NCBI GenBank assembly: GCA_025667525.1
Contig: CM046881.1
Span: forward strand, 497,199,627 to 497,263,626
Source of the DNA: Glebionis coronaria
Lineage: Eukaryota; Streptophyta; Magnoliopsida; Asterales; Asteraceae
Length of the DNA stretch: 64,000 nucleotides
Reading direction: 5' to 3'
A model generated the notes under the pieces. It made no database searches and had not been told where the DNA came from. It was given only the letters and a program-made list of their open reading frames with translations. The position numbers and the translations under genes were made by a program. Of the stretch, positions 46,101-57,055 are shown in pieces; the first letter of the stretch is position 1; each line of letters begins with the position of its first letter.

Positions 46101-46260
46101 GACGAATAACACTATCATATATGGTGGGACATACAGTAAATGCAAACCTTAGGTTGGAAGCTTTAATGAAATCCAGAATGTCAGCAAAATGTTCACGATG
46201 TGGACCATCACCCAGATAAGCAACTCGGTTGTAAGCAGGTTGGTAAGCAAGAGCAGCCAT
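43141..46260 (-). CDS. Intact 1039-residue post-pol ORF of element C
   Basis: Starts at ATG 46260 and is uninterrupted. Residues 1-240 form a conserved-looking globular region with FWASARLVD near 55, YVVTEASIRSSLHLQD near 80-95, FSPQWKILVHFL near 129-140, and KKFLMYPIFLQQIL near 192-205. Residues 250-360 are acidic, Pro/Ser-rich and low in complexity. A short coiled coil (365-405) ends in RRRKKH (409-414), a possible nuclear signal. A basic/acidic helix follows (495-540), then ALTFDELKALYENMV (637-651), a Thr tract (719-757), a basic RRSLRQKQARRVRRG patch (816-830), and a compact C-terminal region (860-1039) rich in Trp. No signal peptide or membrane helix is apparent. From memory, proteins of this kind are common downstream of pol in daisy-family copia elements. 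Function unknown. Confidence 0.85.
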   Translation of the reverse strand: MAALAYQPAYNRVAYLGDGPHREHFADILDFIKASNLRFAFTVCPTIYDSVIRQFWASARLVDVVGRPRALHATIDGRAYVVTEASIRSSLHLQDEGGVESIPNSELLEGMAALGYEHGGKFNFQKNRFSPQWKILVHFLIHCMSPKSGSWDAFPTPLATGLICLAQGRVFNFSHYLFEGMVSNLSNAGSRKKFLMYPIFLQQILVCIPRDRTEHVPSKLTTKVYYNMINGFTGEWRPLTDAMLGLAQGPMGEEEEAPEFVVIDDDPMEEEAPTAGATHVVQEEMVEEVVVEKPSPSKASPSSVPQKSPIVETPPPSPAPHSTDKPFGASTQQVDPSVASASNDAFPNPSSLGGQAEEPTTLMSLLDLMRRYHERMVSLEADLNQHRKLTREFVLPLADRIKTLETPQRRRKKHVIHSDSDEEGTEHVEDGLTLLAKAAFADKVYDDLPVPPTSSSVPSPGAIPTPMDGDSDPAASPSPDSKGKAPMPDAPSPSRKRTRRQLEEARLGEEADRWIQAEIDEADRAAEEELRKRRREQIQHDAMHWSDSEWMQVLTVLTRDYAQFTDLLGDDVDEHNCIPRAMVLMRKHQLALAAQLREKQKNRPLSRTEERKQMQRYVKYQSAAHFNAPWKWDRVRALTFDELKALYENMVKRQSQPIPEKFIYHPRGVTSSSPAASTGPSSAPTPGSAASPSGFVATSVGTSTSPLVAPLGSTAGHATTTFDATTTTHASTTTPVTTTTTHVPTTTFATTTTTATTPDLPSPSSPVTGTQQIPTSDAAPIDPTGGQTHESISPAPTAAAEIKVKVEPTPSDPTPRRSLRQKQARRVRRGKTVPYEKRDPENLIDAASDSDSDLLLGNGNITGYMVERSTTLPGVVSHRITLSDGSVRLASGLQGVLSWADRMDLMALYGLVDSSMPFDPMAVSSWPGLRIWADLKMMLDAPPNAPVLGIWKDQMQWVIQRWKLYAGCGVHMLELESGHMVFMMTDVDYPLTISSMEAILATHLQISNAPSGNESSMAMALVEGIQARLIADKKAASGM

Positions 46261-46882
46261 GGATCTTGATGAATTGATGAAAGAAGGATTGTGATTAGGG
46301 TGGAGATAGTAGGAGCGGTTTTGTGTGTGTGTTTATGGTAATGAGTGAGTCAAGGGTGTATTTTGACCATAAATAAAGAAAGTGGTAACTGTTCATTGAC
46401 CCCTATTAATGGGGGGTTGCCCTTTCAAATTTAACCATAATTGCATAGTAACCACTTGCCCTTTTTAACATAATTCCCAACTCCCAATTGACCATTCTTA
46501 ATTAAAAATGTAAATACCAGGATTGGGAGCGTTGACCAAAAGTCAAAGCACACAATGGTCCGACCGGGAGCAAAACGTGATTAACAAAGGACAAAAGGAA
46601 TAAACAGTGAGCCAAACCAGTACCAGGAGCCAATCACCACTTGACAAAGAAGGAATTGGAATCACCAAAAGCCAACCAATTATAACTAGAAGCTGACCAA
46701 AGAGGACCAGAAGCCAGTCATGTAAGGCCATATCCACCAGAAGGGAGCAAAATCCTCCATCAGAAGTACCACACACCATCAGAACCAATAAAATATGTTG
46801 TTAAAATCTATCAATACGTTAGTCTGTCCTAATATGTACACAAAGCCTCCCATTAGGCTTTGCCTCCCCTCAATCCTATCCC
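46261..46882 (-). promoter_or_regulatory. Region between pol stop and extra ORF of C
   Basis: About 620 bp. Upstream of the ATG on the minus strand are TTCTTTATTTATGG near 46380 and a CA-rich leader-like stretch with CTCC repeats near 46310, which could mark an internal promoter. An alternative is a splice acceptor, for example TTCATCAAG ending near 46265. Neither is proven. Confidence 0.35.
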
Positions 46883-48349
46883 TCAAGGATTGACCATCCC
46901 AATATGAACCACCAAGTGGTTAAACCGAGGACCCTCAAAAGCTTTAGTCAGCAAATCAGCAACATTGTCATCCGTATGAACTTTAAGAACCTGTATCAGC
47001 TTCTTCTCATTGGCATCCCGTATAAAATGATGCCGAATTTCAATATGCTTCGTTCGCTAATGAAAAACAGGATTCTTCACAATGCAAATAGTGCTTTGAT
47101 TTTCAATAAAAATTTTGGTATTCATAAAATTGAAACCATAATCCAACATCTGATTTTGGATCCACAAAACTTGTCCACAACAACTAGCAGCAGCAACGTA
47201 TTCAGCTTCTGTTGAAGAAGTAGCTACTATTGTCTGTTTCTTGCATTTCCATGAAATAAGTCGACGACCCAAAAATTGACAACCACCAGTAGTAGACTTC
47301 CTGTCATTATTAGCACCAGCATAGTCACTATCACTATAGGCTTCTAGAACAAAAGGTGATTCTCTCGGATACTATAAGCCCAGTTTAGGTTGAGCCTTGA
47401 TATACTTGAAAATCTTCTTTACTGCATTTAAGTTCGAAACCGTTGGAGTCACCTCGTGTCTAGAACAAGTACTTACTACAAACATGATATCCGGACGTGA
47501 TGCAGTCAAATACATGAGGGAGCCAATCATAGACCTGTACATGTGAACATTGACCAGGGGGTCTGGCTCATTCTTAAGTTTGATTTTAGCAACTTCATAA
47601 GGAGTTGCTGCCGGTCTAAGAGGATCCATGTCAAACTTCTGAAGAATCTCATGGACATATTTATCTTGACTGATGAAAATCCCATCCAATTGTTGCTTGA
47701 CCTGAAGACCAAGGAAGAATGATAGTTCGCCCATCGCACTCATCTGAAATTCGCCTTTCATCAAGTGTTCAAACTCATCACACCACTCCTTCCTAGTAGA
47801 ACCAAAGATAATGTCATCCACATAAACCTGAACAAGGATAATGTCCTTGGAATTCCTCCGAAGAAATAGTGTTTTGTCAATAGTACCCCTTCTATAGCCA
47901 TTCTTTAATAAGAAAGTTGAAAGACACTCATACCAAGCTCTAGGAGCCTGATGTAACCCATAAAGAGCCTTGACCACCTTGTAAACTTTCTTGGGATGAA
48001 GTGGATCTACAAAGCCCTTAGGTTGAGTAACATACACCTCCTCGTCAATTTTTCCATAGAGAAATGCACTCTTGACATCCATCTGAAACATCGTAAAGCC
48101 CACATAAGAGGCAAAAGCCAAAAACAGACGAATGGCCTCTATCCTTGCAACCGGAGCAAAAACTTCAGTATAGTCAATGCCCTCAATTTGAGTGTGTCCT
48201 TGTGCGACAAGCCTAGCTTTATTTCTTACGACAATTCCCCGTGCATCCTTCTTGTTCTTGAGAATCCATTTGGTATTGATAGTTGTCTTTCCATCTGGTA
48301 AGTCAACCAGAACCCAAACATTCTGAAACAAGAATTGCTGCATTTCCTC
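46883..48349 (-). pseudogene. pol: RT-RNase H of element C
   Basis: RT shows [10 protein letters not shown] near 48215, [12 protein letters not shown] near 48085, LHQAPRAWY near 47945 and intact VYVDDIIFG near 47815. RNase H has DSDYAGANNDRKS near 47310, STEAEYVAAASC near 47190 and IENQSTI near 47085, and ends at TGA 46885-46883. In-frame TAG codons at 48350, 47372 and 47057 break it. All look like single-base changes from common residues. Confidence 0.9.
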
Positions 48350-49595
48350 CTACATAGCCTCCACCCAACTTTGATCCTCAAGAGCATGAGAAACAGACCT
48401 AGGTTCCACCTGTGAAAGAAAACAAGCAAACAAACAGTGTTGAAAGTCCGTATGATTATTACGCTTTTGATCTTCAATATAGCTCACAAGAGCATGATGA
48501 TCAGACGAGGCCTTCTGCTGCATTCTGCGTGTCTTGACAGTAGAACCAGGATCTCCAATGATTTGAGTGGTAGGATGATCTTTGTGTGATTGCAAGACTG
48601 GATTGGAAGAAACCTCCACTTCTGGTGCCAAGTTATTGAGATCACCAACAAAGTCAGCATCATATGAAGCATTGTGGAAAATCCCATCTACTGGTTGTTT
48701 ATGAATATCATCCAGCTTGGTAGAAGACTTCTTTTGATGGTTCCCCAAATCAGAAGGACTAGAGAACCGAGTATTGGAAGCAGACTCACTAGCCGGAGTA
48801 CCAGTAGGTGATAAGCTAGCACTAGGAGCAGAAGCTGGAGTACCAGGAGCAACTTTGTCAGTAGGTTCAACCAAGGGAAACTAAAAACTACCTTGAGCAG
48901 CTGCTTTAGTAGCTTCTTGTTGTTGTTTGAGAAGAGTGTCAAGAGCTACTTGGGAATCCTGTACATCCAATGGAGTTGCATCACTAGGAGGAGTAGGAGA
49001 AACTGTGGTGGAATTGGATGGAACCACAAAAATGTCATCCTCATCATCTGAATCAGAAAGACTAGAAGGAACACCAGTACTAGAAGTTGCAAACACTTGT
49101 GGTCCTACATCATGGTTAGTTTTGAAACGAAAATATCCTAACGAATCACTAAGATAATCAAGATCAAAATACCATTCTGGACCCTTGCCTTGGATGTTTG
49201 ACTTCTCCTCAAAATACATGAGATTAATGGTTTCAATGACCCGCTTTGCTTGAAGATTGTAGACACGATAAGCCCGAGAATGAGCTAAATATCCCACAAT
49301 GTATCCTTCATCTGCCTTGCCATCAAACTTCCCCAAATAATCACTAGTATTCAGAATGGTGACTGGACACCCAAACGACTTCAAATAAGCAATATTAGGA
49401 ACCTTGCCCGTGAGCAGCTCATAAGGAGTCTTCTTGTGAGGATTGGTAATAGAAACCCTATTCAAAACATAACTTGCAGTATTAACAGCTTCTGTCCAGA
49501 ACATGGTTGGAAGCTTGGAATCGGCAAGCATGGTTCTTGCTGCTTCTATTAGTGTCCTATTCTTTCGTTCTGCCATGCCATTCTGTTGAGGAGTC
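48350..49595 (-). pseudogene. pol: Integrase C-terminal half and linker of element C
   Basis: Begins next to the solo LTR with PQQNGMAERKNRT, carrying the catalytic Glu, and the KTPYELLTGK block near 49430. 49000-48400 is a Ser/Pro/Asp-rich linker with TAG at 48881-48883. It includes KDHPTTQIIGD near 48570, the usual lead-in to RT. Confidence 0.88.
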
Positions 49596-52500
49596 TGTAA
49601 AACCCGTAAAAATAAGGTCATAATTTAATTCTATTTTCAATTATTTTGAAGTATTTTATAACGTTAAATATTATTATGTTTAACGGTTTAAGTTGAAACC
49701 GATATTAAATATTATATTTTAATATTTTGACGAGCAACGAGGACTACTAGTGATCGCGATACCGACGGATGCCAAAAATTTTATATTTTATTATCGATAG
49801 TTTCGATATTTAATACTTTCGACGATATCGTTTCAGTTACGTATCGAGTCGTTATATTATTATTTTTCGTGTGCGTTTAAACTTTTAAAAAAAAAGTACA
49901 ATCTAACATTTTCAGGTAGTGAAATATTTTCTCGTATAATATTTTAAAACTTATTTTTGTGTTGATTGACGAACTCACAATTTACGGATTTAAATTTAGG
50001 CTTACGTGCATAATTTAGCGTCCCTTACGACTAAACCGGAAACCTTAGGATTACGTATTTACGTTTTTGAACTCCGTTTTTGATGAGACAATTTTTATTG
50101 GATTCGTTTTGTGACATTGATTCATAATTTATAAAAACGTTTTTTTGTGAAACGACCCGAGGGCACGCAAATCGAGAAAACTAGACTCGAGGAATACCCG
50201 TAAACTAGTGAGATGGGACAAAATACATTGTCCCACCCCACTAGCTAGTTTGGATGGCACCAACATGACACCACAACTATATGTGGCATCATGTTAGCTA
50301 CAAGTTTACAAGTGTAAACAAAGCATACACTTTAAGCTTTGTCTAGTCAAAACCACTAGCAACTAACTCATTTCCATTTCCATACATGCAAAATCAACAC
50401 AAATCCTCTCAAAACCTCCCACCATTGCCATCCATATTCAAGCTACAAACACCCCTTTTGATCTTTTCTAGCCATGAAATACATGTTAACTAGCTCTATC
50501 ATGAAGTTATCTTGAAGCCTTGATCATTTGGTGGCCATATTAACAACATTGTAGATGATTTGCTTGTGTCCTAGGGCTGATTTCTCAACTATTGTTCTTG
50601 GTGTTTGATGATCTTGGAGTTACTTGTGGTGTTCATCAAGTTCTTGTCTTCCAAAAACAAGAAATACACTTGGTTGGTAAAGAAGATCATCCTCTCCATT
50701 TTCTCTTGTTATTTTTGTAAAGAACAAATGTATTTTCTTTCATTTTGTATATGTATATGATGTATATATGATGATAAAAATGTTGTGTGGGGATCAAGTG
50801 TTGATAAATATGCTTAAAAATGTTAATAACCATGAGAAATAAGGCTAAAATCATGCTTATTTAGTTGGCTGTATAAAAACAGTATATAACTAAAACTTGA
50901 ACTGATAAAATTGCATGGTATGATCCATTTACAGTAAGTACAAGATGTTATACACATGTGAGAGTTGGTCATGCAATGGAATCAATATAATGAGTGAGAT
51001 ATGATCAAAACAAGTTGGGTGTTCTAATCTGAATAAGCAGTTTTGTAGGGACTGTTAAGGCAAGATAAGCTTAAAATGAGCAGTAGCTATAACTAAGTTA
51101 AATGTAGCACATAATATGAAGAACATGTCACCCAAAAATGAGATTCTAATTCATTATAGAACTCTAGATATGGTAAAAATGGTGAACATGAAGATAAAAA
51201 TCAGATTTTAAGAATTAATGTTTATTATTATTATATAAGCACTCAAATTTTATTATATAAAATGTAAAATAAAAACCCACTAACTTATGAAACTTATTTA
51301 TATAAATATGTAAAAGGTTAATTAAATGGATAAATTATATAAATGGTAGTGGAATAATATTTATAAGTAATAAAAACTATAAACTTGATTTTTACGACTT
51401 TTTCGGCTATTACCGTAAAATTAACGTTTTTCGCCAAATAAAACTTAGACGATCAAACCCGTCTAATGTAAAGTTTTTAAAAGTCATATACTGATATATA
51501 TAAGTAACTAATACAAGTAAAAACCGATAAAACCCGAACTATAGGACATACGGACATTAACGAGCTAAATAAGCATATTGGACTAATAATTGGACTAAAT
51601 AATTAAGCACTTATAAAAAGAACTTATTGGGCTTAACCCATTTGGGCCCAACATGGAAAGTATAGATACTGATAATATAGGTATAAAATAGATTAAAACA
51701 AGTTAAAGAACTTATACTAAGCTTATTGGACTTAAAATAGGTAAGTAGGTAAAACTAGTAAACTAGTAAAAAGTTACCAAAACGTAAACACTAAAATGAG
51801 TAAACAAGGATATATAAACCCACTTGATCATCATCATATGTACAAAATCATCATATGTATATTGTTATTTTGATAAAAGTCATTAGACAAGAGTCTAAGA
51901 CCGATTATTATTTATATAGGTTTCCGTGACCGAAGCACGCCCGTAGCCGATAATCCGCCTTTCATTATCAACGTGAGTCTATAGCCTCGCTTTATACTAG
52001 TTATTAAATGATTTTAAACCCGCGAGGGGGAATACATGTTTTTATAAACTTAGAACACAAGATTTTTATGGTATGCTTTGTCCCTCTATGAATGGACCCG
52101 TGGTTGCCTTTAAATTGCATTAAGTGATTGCCTTAGTTAAAGCCTCAATTATGGACCGTTAATTAACCTATGATGGGTTAACCGCTAGTACAATTAATAG
52201 ATCTATGGGGGAAGCCGCCCCGGTTCAGTTTTTGTGGACTTGTCATAGAAGCTTAGGCCCGACCTCCACACTGTTTGAGCATATTGTATTGAGAAGTCAG
52301 GTATACGGCAATGTACCAATAATCTGGAGGTAACCGACAATTAATAAATCTCTCGTCTTATTAGACTGATATGGGAGTGTCTAAGGGCTCGGTTCCATGA
52401 GCTTATTGCAATTTATGCTATATACAATTATCATTGTGGATGCAAATTATTATTTGATGCTTATAAGCATGCCACAAACTTATAATCTTTGCTTGTGTTC

Positions 52501-52864
52501 AAATTGATTTCATAAACCTATAGATTCACTCGGCATTTTTGCTGATCGTTTTACTCACATGTATTTCAGGTAATCAAGAAGTGGAAGCTTGGAGGTCACG
52601 GGGAATGAAGTTGTGCACTGCTTTTGTTGTTCAAACTCTTTGATTTATTTATCGTTCCATTTTCAAAACAAACCAATATGTTGTTTTAACTTATCTTTTG
52701 GTAACGATTACTTGGGACTACGCTACTCTGACAAATGTTTTAGGAACGATAAATCTAAAACGTCTCTTTTCGAGTCGTTCTTTATAAATTATGTGTTGTT
52801 GTATCATTGTTTAGCACCCAAAGATGTATTCCGCTGCGTGTAAATTTGGGGGTGTTAAAGAGTC
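49591..52864 (+). mobile_element. Solo LTR S (chromovirus) inserted in element C
   Basis: A single 3264-bp LTR (49596-52859) starts TGTAAAACCCG and ends GGTGTTAAA, with perfect GAGTC duplications at 49591-49595 and 52860-52864. No internal sequence or second LTR is present. It is collinear with much of the element B 3' LTR in opposite orientation, and its ends match those of element A. The usual terminal CA is AA here. Small ORFs inside are not supported. Confidence 0.9.
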
Positions 52865-53778
52865 CTCGCTGCACTATAGTCTCTTTTGATGCCCTTAGCA
52901 TTACAAAGTGAGATGAGGTCTTTATTTTTAAACTCGGTTCCATTGTCGCAACGAATACCTTTAACTTTCTTAGACAACCGGTTCTCTATCAGGGTAAGAA
53001 AATCTCTAAGAATTGAGTAGGTCTCACTTTTGGCAGCTATGAAGAACACCCACGTAAACCTGCTATATCCATCAGTTACCACCAGACAGAATTGCTTGTG
53101 GTCAATGCTTCTAATGGAAGTAGGACCAAATAAGTCCATGTGTAGTAGCTGCAATGGTTCAGTAATAAGACTAAGAGCAGTAATGGCTTTGAAGGATGCT
53201 TTTTGCTGTTTTCCTTTGCTGCAGGCAATACAATTTATATCATTTCTAAACGTCTTGGGAGGTAAACCAGAGACCAGATTCAGATTTACATGTTTGTGAA
53301 TGGTCTTGAAGTTCACATGCCCCATCCTTCGGTGCCATTTAGTGGCTTCATCTTCTGAGGCTTTAGCAACTAGACATGCTAGTTGACCAGTAGGGTTGAC
53401 TTCATTCAACTTGATGCTATAGAGATTGTGTCTTCTAGGGATTCTGAGTAAAACTTGTTAGTCATCCGGAAGCTGAAAGTCTTTGGAAAGCACAAGTGCA
53501 TCAGTATTGGTGAAGAGAACAAACTGCTTCTTGTCACAAATCTGAGAGACCGATATCAAGTTGAAGTTTTGAAGTGCTTCCACATAGTAGACCTGCTCAA
53601 AATTTAGATTAGCAGTCTTTATCGTTCCTTTGCTAGTGATTCTGCCTTCACCCCCACCAAAATAGACCTTGCCTCCATGAAATGGTACAAAGTTAGAGAG
53701 AAGACTTTTATTTCCTGTCATGCTCCTGGAGCAACCACTATCAACAATGCCTAGACTAGGATCTTGGTATGGAGTAAC
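52865..53778 (-). pseudogene. pol: Protease and integrase N-terminal half of element C
   Basis: Protease core VDSGCSRSMTG lies at about 53751-53719. TAA at 53458-53460 interrupts before the zinc finger WHRRMGH...CIACSKGK (about 53345-53210). Core motifs are HMDLFGP near 53145 and RCDNGTEF near 52950. The frame ends at the solo LTR; the part with the catalytic Glu continues at 49595. Confidence 0.9.
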
Positions 53779-53833
53779 CTACAACAACAAGTTAATAAAA
53801 ATGCAAAAGTTAGTGTCTTAAGGGGACCCAAAC
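53779..53833 (-). other. Candidate gag-pro intron of element C
   Basis: On the minus strand a 55-bp interval begins GTTTGGG after AAAAG and ends TTGTTGTAG. It holds ACACTAAC, a good plant branch site, and a T-rich tract. Donor and acceptor are both phase 0, and removal brings gag into the protease frame. Unspliced, gag stops at TAA 53810-53812. The length is short for a plant intron. Confidence 0.5.
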
Positions 53834-56512
53834 CTTTTCAGGTTTGAGCCTGCCTTGTGGATCGTTAGAAGAGTGCCAAGAAGATTGATGAGATCCACCG
53901 TTGTTCCTTGGTTGCCAATGCATCATTCGAGTATTATTAGTTGACCAAGAACAACCTGCTGAGGGCTTAACAGCAGTTCCCAAATTTCCCAAACCAAAAT
54001 ACGTGTGGTCCAAATTATGTGGATAAATGGGATTAAAATTTTGAAAATAATTGCTGGTGTTTTGGAATCCAATATTTCTCCAATAATCAGAAGCTAAAGG
54101 AGAGGACACTCCAGAAGAAATAAACGATTGAGCACTAGGATTAAGTCTTCTAGAAGCATATGGGGCAGCTCCTGGTGGACCAGGAGCAGAAAAAGCATGA
54201 TTAATAGAAGCATGTGTGTCATAATAATCACAATCTTTAATTAAGTGAAAGGCACTGCCAAAAACAAAACATGTTTTGAAAAACCTTTTATTAGAATGAG
54301 ATTGTTTCATACTGCCTACTTTATTACACACAATTCTAGGAGAAACATTCTTCCTAGGACTCAATAAACTAGGACCAGACACACTTGACATAACAGCAAC
54401 TTTTTCTTCACACTTCCTAGCACCAGAAGCAGCATGTTCATTCAACTTGGAACTTGTAGGTCTTGACTCTTCACTTGAACCACTAGATGCAGAGTCACCG
54501 GCTTTGTCACTGAAAGTACATGAGACAAAGTCATTAGTATTAGTAGAACTTGTTGGGGATTCAAGCATCTGTGATCCATCCAAGTCATTATGCCATGAAG
54601 TGGGCATAAAAGTTCCAGTAAGAGGAGGAGGGACAGCATGCATTTCTGCTGCTGGTTTAAACCTATTGTAACTAGGTTTTCCCTCATCCTCTTTGTCGGC
54701 ATCAAAGACACTTGAAAAAGATAAATCAAAGACATCTTCGGAGTCAATATATTTTTCAAATCCTAGGCCTCTTTTAGTTCTGCCAGACATGCTACAATCA
54801 ATTAATTTTGAAAGATTTTTAGGTGCCTTTTGCCATTTTTCAAATCTTAGCATTGTAGCATCTAATTTTGCTTGCATCACCTCTTTTTCTTTGATACTAG
54901 CATCTCTTACTGTTTCTGTATATTTAAGCATATTTGTCGTGTTTTCTAAATCAATGCTTAGTATCCTGATTTTATCCTTATACGCACGTTGTGTATCTTG
55001 TAACCACCTCTTTTGTTGTTCTAATGTGTTTAATGAAGCCTTATAGGCTTGAACCTCTAAAAATTACTTATCATTTTGATCATTTACTTCATTAAATTGG
55101 GACAACAATTCTGAGTATTTATCATGACAACCAAGAGGACAATGTTGTGCCTGAGGTGAGATGCCCATAAGAGCAAACTCATCTGCTTCTTCTGCATCAG
55201 GGAGATTCCCAGCAATCATTGCAAACACGTCAGTTGAGGACTCAGCTGATTCCAGAGTAGAAGCCTGATGATCATTCCAGTTAACCATAGAGTCAACATA
55301 TACCAATGCCTTCTTGTCATCTTTTATCTCTTGAACCTTGAAAGCGGAGTACCTTCTCTTCTCCTGATCATTCTTGCTGGGGCATTCCCTTGCAAAGTTA
55401 CCTTGTTGCTGGCGGTTATAGCATCGAATCTTGCTTCTGTCGAATCTTGCTGGCTCCCGAGGGTTGTAATTAAATTTTCGTCCAGCTTTCTTCTCAAACT
55501 TGTGAACCCTAAGAGTAAGCATGGCCATCTGCCATTTAAGATCCATCTCATCCAGGTCAAGTTTATCAACCTGTTTGAAGTCATCAAAAGCAAGTTGTTG
55601 TTCAGCATTAACATCAGCCACAAAAGAATGAAGAACGGCTTCTACCATACTACCGGACTTGGTAGTAGGATCAGGAGCAGAAGTATGCTGAACAGTATGC
55701 TGAGAGGAGACAGTATTGCTTGGGCTACTTGCATATGACATGGGACTAGATGCCATAGAACTCACAAAGGCAGAATTAGCAGGATTTGGAAAAGAGTCAC
55801 TCGAAAATCCTCTCACATGAGGTTCGAAAGTTCTGAGCCTATGAAACAGATCATCAAAGTTGAGATAGTCAAGCCCACCTTTGGCTTTGAGAGAGATCAC
55901 CACCTGATTCCATGAGTAGGGTAAGGCTTTAAGAAACCTTGCATTAATATCACCATCATCAGGCTTTGACCGTAGTTGATTCAACTGGCTCAATTTCTTC
56001 TGGAACCTATCATACCCTTGATGTAGACCTTCAGTTTCTGAGATTTTGAATTCTGTGAATTCATCTCTCAGCATGGATCTTCGCATTTTCTTTGACTCCT
56101 CATTCCCGCCAAACCTTGCTTTTATGCCATTCCAGATCTCTCTGGCATCATCCAAATGCTAGAAGTCACCCATATGATCTTCAGGAAGGGATTGAAGCAA
56201 AATCGGCTTTGCTTTCACCTCCTTCTGAATGGCTACGATTTCTTCATGAGACTTAGGGTCAAGAAGAGTAATATTACCATTCTTGTCTCTTCCAGTAAGC
56301 TTCCTGCTGTTCCCATTCAGAATTATCTTCCAAAGATCTTGATCAGTATTGGTGATCCACCATTCCATCTTCATTGCCCAGTTTTCACATTCACCCTTTT
56401 TCAGAAGAGGGAATTTACCATTCGTGTTTGAGACTGTAGCAAGGATCTGCTGAGGTTGCACAATTTTAGGAGTGCTGTCTTCTCCTGTTTGAGTAGAAGT
56501 TGAGGCAGACAT
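53834..56512 (-). pseudogene. gag: gag of element C
   Basis: I start it at ATG 56512; the longer open frame upstream overlaps the primer site. It has a copia capsid domain with LKKGECENWAMKMEWWI near 56400 and a UBN2-type region to about 55800. Two zinc-knuckle-like sites are degenerate: CYNR..GN....EC near 55432 (Cys and His lost) and CFVF...H....DC near 54270 (Cys lost). In-frame TAG at 56159-56161 and TAA at 55064-55066 break it. The C-terminal half has a coiled-coil segment (about 55050-54800). Confidence 0.85.
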
Positions 56513-56569
56513 GATAAACAAAATGTCAGTAATAAGAAAACTTGATTCTTCTTGTATAGAGACCCTTCC

Positions 56570-56583
56570 AGTCTCTGATACCA
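56570..56583 (-). promoter_or_regulatory. Primer-binding site of element C (tRNA-Met type)
   Basis: On the minus strand TGGTATCAGAGACTGG begins two bases inside the 5' LTR. Confidence 0.85.
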
Positions 56584-56585
56584 CT

Positions 56586-57050
56586 TGTTGGGTCTACTGG
56601 ATGTAGATCTTGCAGCCTGTCAGGACCGGTGAATGACTTCTGTAATCACAAGTCAAATCACAAAGAGACTCTATACACAATATGAATGTAAAATATAAAT
56701 ACAATCAAGAAGAACAGAATAACTATAAAGACTTGATCCTTTCTAAGGATTTCTAATATTGATAATCACTAGAACTACGTTTTGTGAAGGTGTGTATAAC
56801 CCTTCTGCCTAAGGTTCCTTTTATACTACAAAGAAACCCTAATACAACATTAAAGAAAACGTGTAAAACTGATATGCATATCCTTTCCTAACATATCTCA
56901 TGCATATCCTAACAGAATATTAAGTAAATAATAAAGTTTGACTTCGACTAGGACCAGGAGCAGGACTTGCTCCTACTACTACTAGAACCAGGAGGAACTA
57001 CATACCTCCTAGTCTACGTATTACATTTAACTATTACAATGGTCCTAACA
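56586..57050 (-). repeat. 5' LTR of element C
   Basis: 465 bp, same length as the 3' LTR with about seven substitutions visible by eye. Confidence 0.9.
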
Positions 57051-57055
57051 ATATA

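Larger units (their letters stand above)
41654..57055 (-). mobile_element. Element C: Ty1/copia with intact extra ORF
   Basis: Two 465-bp LTRs (41659-42123 and 56586-57050) differ at about seven positions, near 98.5 percent identity. The flanks are ATATC and ATATA, a 5-bp duplication with one later change, inserted in the RT of element B. A tRNA-Met-type primer site lies inside the right LTR and a purine tract inside the left LTR, fixing minus-strand orientation. It contains gag, protease, integrase, RT, RNase H and a 1039-codon ORF between pol and the 3' LTR. A solo LTR (S) splits its integrase. Confidence 0.92.

Noticed and set aside
42009..54190. Recurring ACCAGGAGC 9-mer through element C
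   Set aside because: Seen in LTR, 3' noncoding and coding parts, but variable and partly explained by Ala/Pro/Gly-rich coding; I could not show enrichment without counting.
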